NCBI GenBank assembly: GCA_946481625.1
Contig: CAMLOZ010000068.1
Span: 1-10,430 of the forward strand
Source: an uncultured Haloferula sp.
GTDB taxonomy: Bacteria > Verrucomicrobiota > Verrucomicrobiae > Verrucomicrobiales > Akkermansiaceae
DNA length: 10,430 nt
Direction of reading: 5' to 3'
The position numbers and the translations under genes were made by a program. Below, piece by piece: positions 6,271 to 10,430 of this stretch; the first letter of the stretch is position 1; each line of letters opens with the position of its first letter. The notes beneath the pieces are model-generated. The model was not told the DNA's origin, ran no database searches, and worked only from the letters and a program-made list of their open reading frames with translations.

Positions 6271-6888
6271 ATGCGAACCACCAGCGACAGGAGATCCGGA
6301 TTCGGGGCGAAGATCAGGTGCGGGGCAAGGACGCGCACCTGCGCCGCGGTCTTAATCCTGCTCGCCGCCGGCATCTCGGAGGGCGCGCCAAGGATCGAGC
6401 TGGTACCACCCGGCAAGGGCGTGACGGTCACGGATAGTGGCGGGCGCGTGGCTTACGCGCAGGTGACCCACGAGGAAGAGCCCAATCCGAATCCGCGCTT
6501 CGACGAGTGGGGAGTCGTGCCCGCTGCCGTGGCTGGAAAGGTCCGCGAGCTGCTGATTCAAGAGGCCGGGAAATCACCGGACTTCCCCTCCGTGCTCCTC
6601 AAGGGCTATCCCCCGGATCCCGAGCGATCCAACGACATCCTCTTCATCGGGAAGCACGTCGATCCTGCGTTGGCGCATGCGATCCTCCGCCATGCGAAGG
6701 AGCTCGGCATCAGGAAGATCCTCTACTCACAGGTCCATGACACTTTCATCATCGGCCCGGACAAGCCCTTGCTCGTCTTTCCCGATATCGCCGGCTCGCT
6801 GAAGGAGTATTATCCGGACCTCGACAAGGAAGGGGATGCCGTCCCCAAGAGAGGCGGTGGCGGTGAAGCGGATGCTGTGGCCGAGTGA
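6271..6888 (+). CDS. Exported hypothetical protein
   Basis: No family recognised. 205 residues from ATG 6271. An in-frame TTG at 6250 would add seven residues and is less likely. The N-terminus has a long basic region (RRSGFGAKIRCGARTRT, 8-23), a hydrophobic core CAAVLILLAAGI (24-35) and a SEG|AP-type cleavage site near 38, so secretion into the periplasm is inferred. The mature part has a Pro-rich stretch (HEEEPNPNPRFDEWG), then an alternating helix-strand domain: LLKGYPPDPERSNDILFIGKHVDP, ALAHAILRHAKELGIRKILYSQVHDTFIIGP, and a final LLVFPDIAGSLKEYYPDL. The tail is a low-complexity Gly/Asp/Glu segment. The AILRHAKELGIRKI helix followed by a strand suggests a small alpha/beta fold. It lies 20 bp before the broken SDR gene, in the same direction. 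Confidence 0.65.
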   Translation: MRTTSDRRSGFGAKIRCGARTRTCAAVLILLAAGISEGAPRIELVPPGKGVTVTDSGGRVAYAQVTHEEEPNPNPRFDEWGVVPAAVAGKVRELLIQEAGKSPDFPSVLLKGYPPDPERSNDILFIGKHVDPALAHAILRHAKELGIRKILYSQVHDTFIIGPDKPLLVFPDIAGSLKEYYPDLDKEGDAVPKRGGGGEADAVAE

Positions 6889-6908
6889 ATCCGATCCCTC
6901 CATTGCAG

Positions 6909-7647
6909 GTGAACCGATGCGGAAGAATTTTCATCGCGGGGGCGAGCGGTGCCGTGGGGCGCAGGCTCTGCCGCCTGCTTGGTGGCGGATGGCTTTGAAG
7001 TGACCGGCATGACCCGCTCGCCGGACAAGGTCCCCATGCTCCATGCGCTCGGGGTGCAGCCGGTGGTGGTGGATGTGTTCGATGAAGCTTCGTTGATCGA
7101 GGCGGTGCGCGAGGCACGGCCGGAGATCGTGATCCATCAGCTTACCGACCTGCCGCCCGCCTTGGCAACGGATGAGATGGCTGCGGCGCGGGTTCGCACG
7201 GCGCACATTCGCGAGACCGGCACACGGCACCTCATCGCCGCGGCGCTGGCGGCCGGAGCGGATCGCCTGATCGCACAGAGCGTCGCCTTCGCCTACGCGC
7301 CCGGCCCCTTGCCATACGAGGAGAGCGCGCCGCTGAATCTGGAAGATCCCGCCTTCAGCGTCACGGCGCGCGCGGTGGCGAGCCTTGAGCGGCAGGTGCT
7401 GGAGGCCCCGCTGGCGGGGCTCGTCCTGCGCTACGGGAAATTCTACGGGCCGGGCACGGGCTTCGACCAAGCGCCTGCGGGCGGTGCGCTGCATGTGGAT
7501 GACGCCGCGCATGCGGCCCGCTGGGCGATCGAGCGGGGCGAACGGGGAATCTATAATATCGCCGAAGAAGACGGCACGATCTCCAGCCGGAAGGCGATGG
7601 CGGAACTTGGGTGGAGGCCGGGGTTTCGGCTGGGGAATGAGGGGTGA
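6909..7647 (+). pseudogene. NAD(P)-dependent epimerase/SDR-like gene with N-terminal frameshift(s)
   Basis: The frame from GTG 6909 encodes RIFIAGASGAVGRRLCRLL, an excellent Rossmann dinucleotide-binding motif (GxxGxxG), then runs into a TGA. The rest of the protein (VADGFEVTGMTRSPDK onward, to TGA 7645) continues in the next frame. Removing one G from GG at 6981-6982 joins them into about 245 residues of an extended SDR of the NAD-dependent epimerase type. The start may also be shifted: ATG 6917 reads MRK and then needs removal of A6926 to continue IFIAGASG, the more usual opening. The downstream half has VVVDVFD, the IAQSVAFAYAPG strand, VLRYGKFYGPG and the C-terminal AELGWRPGF. The catalytic YxxxK is not visible (FSVTARAVASLE stands in its place), as in atypical SDRs. 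A start at GTG 6949 would omit the cofactor site. Either a recent pseudogene or sequencing errors. Confidence 0.8.
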
Positions 7648-7689
7648 GCGTTCTTGCCTTCCCATCATTTTCCATGGAGTAGGCCGCGA

Positions 7690-8049
7690 ATGAAACATGG
7701 CGAGCAGGGATATTTGATGACGGGAGCGGGCGTGGTTGTCTTGTTCCTGGTCGTCGTGTTCTCGTCCTTTCCGAATTGCTCTGCTTCATCCAGCCAGGCA
7801 ACCTTGTCGTCGAGGCGGACGCGAATGCCGGGGACAGGAGTGTCCCCTCTCCTTATGGCTGGCGCTCGCGCGGGAGCGTTTGGGAGAATAAAGGCGGGGA
7901 TATTCGCCCCCGCCGGAAGCACGCGAGTGCTTCCGCTACCAAAGGCGGGCGCGGTGATCGCTCCTGCTTCGGCCGTACACGGCGCGTGCGGACCACCGCT
8001 GCGGCCTACGCGGGGTCGCCGTGCCAGTGCCAGCCGGGGTGGCGGATGA
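7690..8049 (+). CDS. Doubtful small membrane ORF running into repeats
   Basis: ATG 7690 follows GGAG (7676-7679) by ten bases and opens with MKHGEQGYLMTGAGVVVLF followed by LVVVFSSF, which would make a single transmembrane helix. After about 47 codons the frame enters the hairpin cluster and becomes low-complexity Arg/Gly/Ala translation of repeats, then overlaps the end of the halogenase gene on the other strand. If real, the original C-terminus was probably replaced by the repeats. It may equally be chance coding in a gene-free stretch. Confidence 0.2.
   Translation: MKHGEQGYLMTGAGVVVLFLVVVFSSFPNCSASSSQATLSSRRTRMPGTGVSPLLMAGARAGAFGRIKAGIFAPAGSTRVLPLPKAGAVIAPASAVHGACGPPLRPTRGRRASASRGGG
7830..7934. 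repeat. Cluster of four hairpins between convergent genes
   Basis: Four short palindromes lie in a row: 7830-7847 (GGGGACA, loop GGAG, TGTCCCC; perfect), 7863-7878 (CGCTC / GAGCG), 7893-7914 (GGCGGGG / CCCCGCC, 8-base loop) and 7915-7934 (GGAAGCAC, loop GCGA, GTGCTTCC; perfect). The last two abut. AAAGGCGGG occurs at 7890-7898 and again at 7941-7949. No T-run follows, so this is not a classic intrinsic terminator, but the position between the ends of the SDR gene (7647) and the halogenase gene (8006) suits a bidirectional transcript end or mRNA 3' protection. The modular look suggests a dispersed intergenic repeat family. Confidence 0.65.
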
Positions 8050-9517
8050 AGGCGAGGGTGTCCTTCACGTCGAGGCCGGCTCGGGCTTGGGCGCTGAAGT
8101 GCTTGCGGCGGGCTTCCCAGCGCGCGAGGTCCTCCGGCGGCGGGGTGTAGCGGGCGCGGTACGGGTGCTTGTTGCCGACGAGCATGACGAGGTGACCTTC
8201 GAGGCCGAAGTCGTTCTGCAGGCCGGAGAGGCGGTAGCGGCAGAAGCCGGTGGGGCCGTTCTCCTCGTAGAAGTCCATGAGGCCGGTGAGATTGCCGAGC
8301 CGGGTCTCCGCGCGGCAGTGGTCCCAGAAGGGAGTCTGCGGCGCGGCGTTGAGCTTGTAGTGGAGGGCGAGGAAGTCGCGGATGTCCGTCCAGCCCTTGC
8401 CGGTGAGTTCGTTGAAGAGGTCGCGCAGCGAGGGCGTGGGCATGAGGCGGCTGCGGTTGAGGATCTCGACGAGGGTCTGGAGATTCCCGCAGACGATCAT
8501 GAGCGCGGTGGCTTCGAGCGGCTCGACGAAGCCGCCGGCATTCCCGATCGCGACAACGTTCTCGACCCACTGGCGCCGGTAGCAGCCGCTGCGGAATTTC
8601 ACGATGCGCGGCGACTTGGGAGCCTTCGGGTTCTTGCGCAGGAATTCCTCCGCCGCCTGTTCGTCGCTGATGAAATTCGACGAGTAAACGTAGCCGCGGT
8701 TCACGTGGTGCTCGTGCTCGATCTGCCAGGCCCAGCCGGCATCCATCTGCTCGGCGGTGGTGTAGGGCAGGATCGGCTCGTCCGGGGCGCGGTCCCAGCC
8801 GCCGACCACGGCGCGGTCGCAGAAGAGGCCATCGCCGAAGCTTTGGTACGGTTCTTCCATTACTTTCCCGAGGAGCTCGCTGCGGAAGCCGCTGCAGTCG
8901 ATGAAGAAGTCCGCGGCGAGGCGCCGGCCGTCCTCCAGGTGGACGGCGGCGATCCCTCCCCCCGGAAGGCGGTCGGCACCGGTGACGCGACCGTCGATGA
9001 TCTCCACGCCGCACTCGCGGGCGCAGAGTTCGAGGACGGCGACGAGTTTTTCGTTTTCGATGTGGAAGGCGTGCCAGCCCTGGATGTCCGGGCAGCCGTT
9101 GTCCTGCCTGGCGAAGGCCTTGCCGTGCCACATGAGGGCGGAGGGCAGGCTGGTGCAGGAGAAGTCGTCCTCGCAGTAGTAGCCGCTCGGCATGCGGAGC
9201 TCGGGCGCGGTGAAATCGAGCTGGTGATCGAAGGTATAGTCGAAGCGGCCTCGGGTGCCCCAGAGGAAGCGGATGCCGAGCTTCCAGGTGGGCTCGGCGC
9301 GGGCATGGAAGAGCTTCCGGTTCAGGCCCAGGTAGCTGAAGAGGTGCTCGGGGAAATTCGGCGTGGTGCCCTCCCCCACCCCGATGACCCCGATATCGGG
9401 GCTGCGGACGATGCGGACGCCGAGCAGGGGGAGCTTGCGCTTGAGCGAGAGCGCGGCGAGAAGGCCGGCGCTGCCCGCTCCAAGGACGAGAACGTCTTGG
9501 ATGGGGTTTTCGGACAT
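8006..9517 (-). CDS. Flavin-dependent halogenase, tryptophan halogenase family
   Basis: 503 residues from ATG 9517; an in-frame GTG at 9547 would add ten. Family members are FADH2-dependent enzymes that make HOCl or HOBr at the flavin and halogenate an aromatic ring through a lysine. Visible: the FAD-binding GAGSAG (13-18), IGVGEGTTPNF (45-55), the catalytic Lys79 in PTWKLGIRF, the halogenase signature in the form GWAWQIE (261-267; usual WxWxIP, with Glu in place of Pro), and NAGGFVEPLEATALM (326-340), whose Glu335 fits the second catalytic residue (Glu346 of PrnA). Length fits the family (about 500-540). The Lys and Glu argue against a plain monooxygenase. The natural substrate cannot be told; many such homologues act on indoles, phenols or peptides. 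No flavin reductase or pathway gene is adjacent. It is transcribed alone, without a clear SD. Confidence 0.88.
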   Translation of the reverse strand: MSENPIQDVLVLGAGSAGLLAALSLKRKLPLLGVRIVRSPDIGVIGVGEGTTPNFPEHLFSYLGLNRKLFHARAEPTWKLGIRFLWGTRGRFDYTFDHQLDFTAPELRMPSGYYCEDDFSCTSLPSALMWHGKAFARQDNGCPDIQGWHAFHIENEKLVAVLELCARECGVEIIDGRVTGADRLPGGGIAAVHLEDGRRLAADFFIDCSGFRSELLGKVMEEPYQSFGDGLFCDRAVVGGWDRAPDEPILPYTTAEQMDAGWAWQIEHEHHVNRGYVYSSNFISDEQAAEEFLRKNPKAPKSPRIVKFRSGCYRRQWVENVVAIGNAGGFVEPLEATALMIVCGNLQTLVEILNRSRLMPTPSLRDLFNELTGKGWTDIRDFLALHYKLNAAPQTPFWDHCRAETRLGNLTGLMDFYEENGPTGFCRYRLSGLQNDFGLEGHLVMLVGNKHPYRARYTPPPEDLARWEARRKHFSAQARAGLDVKDTLAFIRHPGWHWHGDPA

Positions 9518-10021
9518 GAGGGAGGGTTTTTGACGGTAGCAGTTCACCGGAGAAACGACGGGGCGTCAATGCCATGAAAGCGGGAAGCGCAGCCCGGGCC
9601 GCGGAGGATGGGCGGGCGCTTCCGCACTCTCACGAACGCGGCTGCGGGAGACGACCGAGACCACAGCATCTCACTGGACATCAGCACGATCACGCCGGGC
9701 AAGAGGGGGTCTGTCGGACAGCCCGACGACATGGAGCCGGGAGATATCTTCGGGTCGTCCGGGTAGCCGCCAGGCCGGTGGGTGGGGTGTCCACGGCGAG
9801 GTAAAATGAAAAATCCTCAGATATTTTTGTTAGAGCCTCATGGGATGTGAATAACTTTATAACGAGGTGGCGGCTTCGACATGACAAAATGGTTTACTTC
9901 GCCAACGCGCCATTCAGCTTGCGGGCAAGGATAGGGGAGTGAATCCGGATATCACGGGATGATCTCGGACCATCGCCACCCTGTCCCATGCACCTGTATA
10001 AGAAGTAACTGCCCTAAAATC
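9518..10021. other. Gene-free region with AT-rich patch
   Basis: About 500 bp between the divergent halogenase and surface-protein genes. I find no convincing gene; frames crossing it on both strands lack family features. 9801-9840 is 30% GC by hand count, unlike the rest of the window, and could hold a promoter: TTGTTA at 9827-9832 with TAACTT at 9852-9857 (19-base spacing), or TATAAG at 9997-10002, 19 bases before the next ATG. Both are weak. A possible DUF433 scrap (SLDISTITPGKRG) is readable on the plus strand around 9671-9709. Confidence 0.4.
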
Positions 10022-10430
10022 ATGAAGTCATTGCACGCAAACTCGCGCCCGCTCATCGCCGCCGGCTCCGCGCTGGCTTTCGTTCTCACCACATCGCTGG
10101 AGGCCGCCACGCTGAGCGGGGATCAGAATATCGTCCCCTCCGGCGCGGAACCCGGGAACCTGAACATCGCCGGTTCCCTTGAAACGGCGGGGAACGCCAG
10201 CGTCTTCGGCACCTTCGATTTCGGCGTCGCCGCGGGCGACGCGTCCTGGGAGGGGGTGATCCTTCGCTACATCGCCGGCACGGAGAAGACGGCGAAGTTC
10301 GACCTTTCCGATTCGTCCGGCAGCGTCCTCTGGCGCGACAATCTCGGCGTGGCCGCGCGGGACAAGATGAAGCTGGATGCCAACAACCAGTTGTCGCTCT
10401 ACAACACCGCCGGCACCGCTCCCATGATCG
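10022..10430 (+). CDS. Secreted strand-rich surface protein, 5' part only
   Basis: The reading frame is open from ATG 10022 to the window edge (136 codons seen). The N-terminus is a clear Sec signal peptide: a basic region with Arg9, a hydrophobic core LIAAGSALAFVLTTSL, and cleavage after EAA near residue 29. The mature part starts with TLSGDQNIVPSGAEPGNLNIAGSLETAGNASVFGTF, a repetitive strand-turn pattern, followed by AKFDLSDSSGSVLWRDN and KMKLDANNQLSLYNTAGTAP. This wording recurs, from memory, in large verrucomicrobial surface or fibre-like beta-helix proteins whose C-termini lie far downstream. Function (adhesion, matrix) is inferred only from fold type. No SD is visible before the ATG. 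GC is typical of the window (unlike the AT-rich stretch upstream of it). Confidence 0.7.
   Translation, partial: MKSLHANSRPLIAAGSALAFVLTTSLEAATLSGDQNIVPSGAEPGNLNIAGSLETAGNASVFGTFDFGVAAGDASWEGVILRYIAGTEKTAKFDLSDSSGSVLWRDNLGVAARDKMKLDANNQLSLYNTAGTAPMI

Noticed and set aside
6949..7647. Intact SDR gene starting at GTG 6949
   Set aside because: This start begins after the Rossmann motif and reads PWGAGSAACL out of the proper frame. The cofactor-binding segment lies in another frame upstream, so the gene is frameshifted.
7665..9575. 636-codon open frame on the minus strand overlapping the halogenase gene
   Set aside because: Arg/Pro/Ala-rich shadow of the halogenase in another frame, with no family motifs.
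8021..9577. 518-codon open frame on the plus strand opposite the halogenase
   Set aside because: Antisense shadow (Glu/Ala/Val-rich) produced by high third-position GC. The minus-strand frame has the halogenase motifs.
8006..10430. A halogenated natural-product gene cluster
   Set aside because: Only the halogenase is present; no carrier, synthase, reductase or transporter gene is in the window.
1..10430. CRISPR array, tRNA or rRNA genes
   Set aside because: No regularly spaced repeats and no tRNA-like cloverleaf or rRNA sequence were seen by eye; a covariance-model scan was not possible.

Overview
The window looks like a piece of a high-GC bacterial chromosome, most likely from the Verrucomicrobia (Verrucomicrobiaceae / Luteolibacter-like). 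This is an inference. It rests on the secreted proteins with the 'GYQVRKSPNLAGW' type C-terminal tail, a strand-rich surface protein of the 'KMKLDANNQLSLYN' kind, weak or absent Shine-Dalgarno sequences before many starts, and palindromic intergenic repeats. No rRNA, tRNA, CRISPR array or intact transposase was seen.

Layout. Positions 26-781 (minus) hold an AT-richer orphan gene for an exported protein, followed by a 94-bp inverted-repeat (REPIN/MITE-like) element at 862-955. A forward pair follows: a DHFR/RibD-C-type reductase (1010-1597) and a small cysteine-rich CWC protein (1599-1847). A secreted hydrolase-like protein runs the other way (3198-1885). A divergent forward gene (3545-4885) encodes a membrane-anchored conserved-type protein with a C-terminal 'PYTGKPF' motif, and the orphaned C-terminal half of a DUF4440/SnoaL gene lies just behind it (4896-5093). 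Next come a small two-CxxC zinc-ribbon protein (5187-5444), a Rid-family protein lacking the RidA catalytic arginine (5493-5933), and a second CWC gene (5934-6179), 82% identical to the first over its 55-residue core and ending inside a REP-like half site. Then come an exported orphan (6271-6888) and an atypical SDR/epimerase gene broken near its N-terminus by one or two +1 frameshifts (6909-7647). A cluster of four hairpins (7830-7934) separates it from a convergent flavin-dependent halogenase of the tryptophan-halogenase family (9517-8006). The window ends in the start of a secreted strand-rich surface protein (10022 to the edge).

I see no coherent multi-gene defence, mobile or biosynthetic system. 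The genes are mostly single-function housekeeping-accessory genes with a lot of small-scale decay. The most distinctive points are the duplicated CWC genes, each placed immediately behind an unrelated small enzyme gene; the REP-like elements, one of which touches a CWC copy; the frameshifted SDR; the DUF4440 remnant; and an apparently complete orphan halogenase with all key residues but no obvious pathway beside it.
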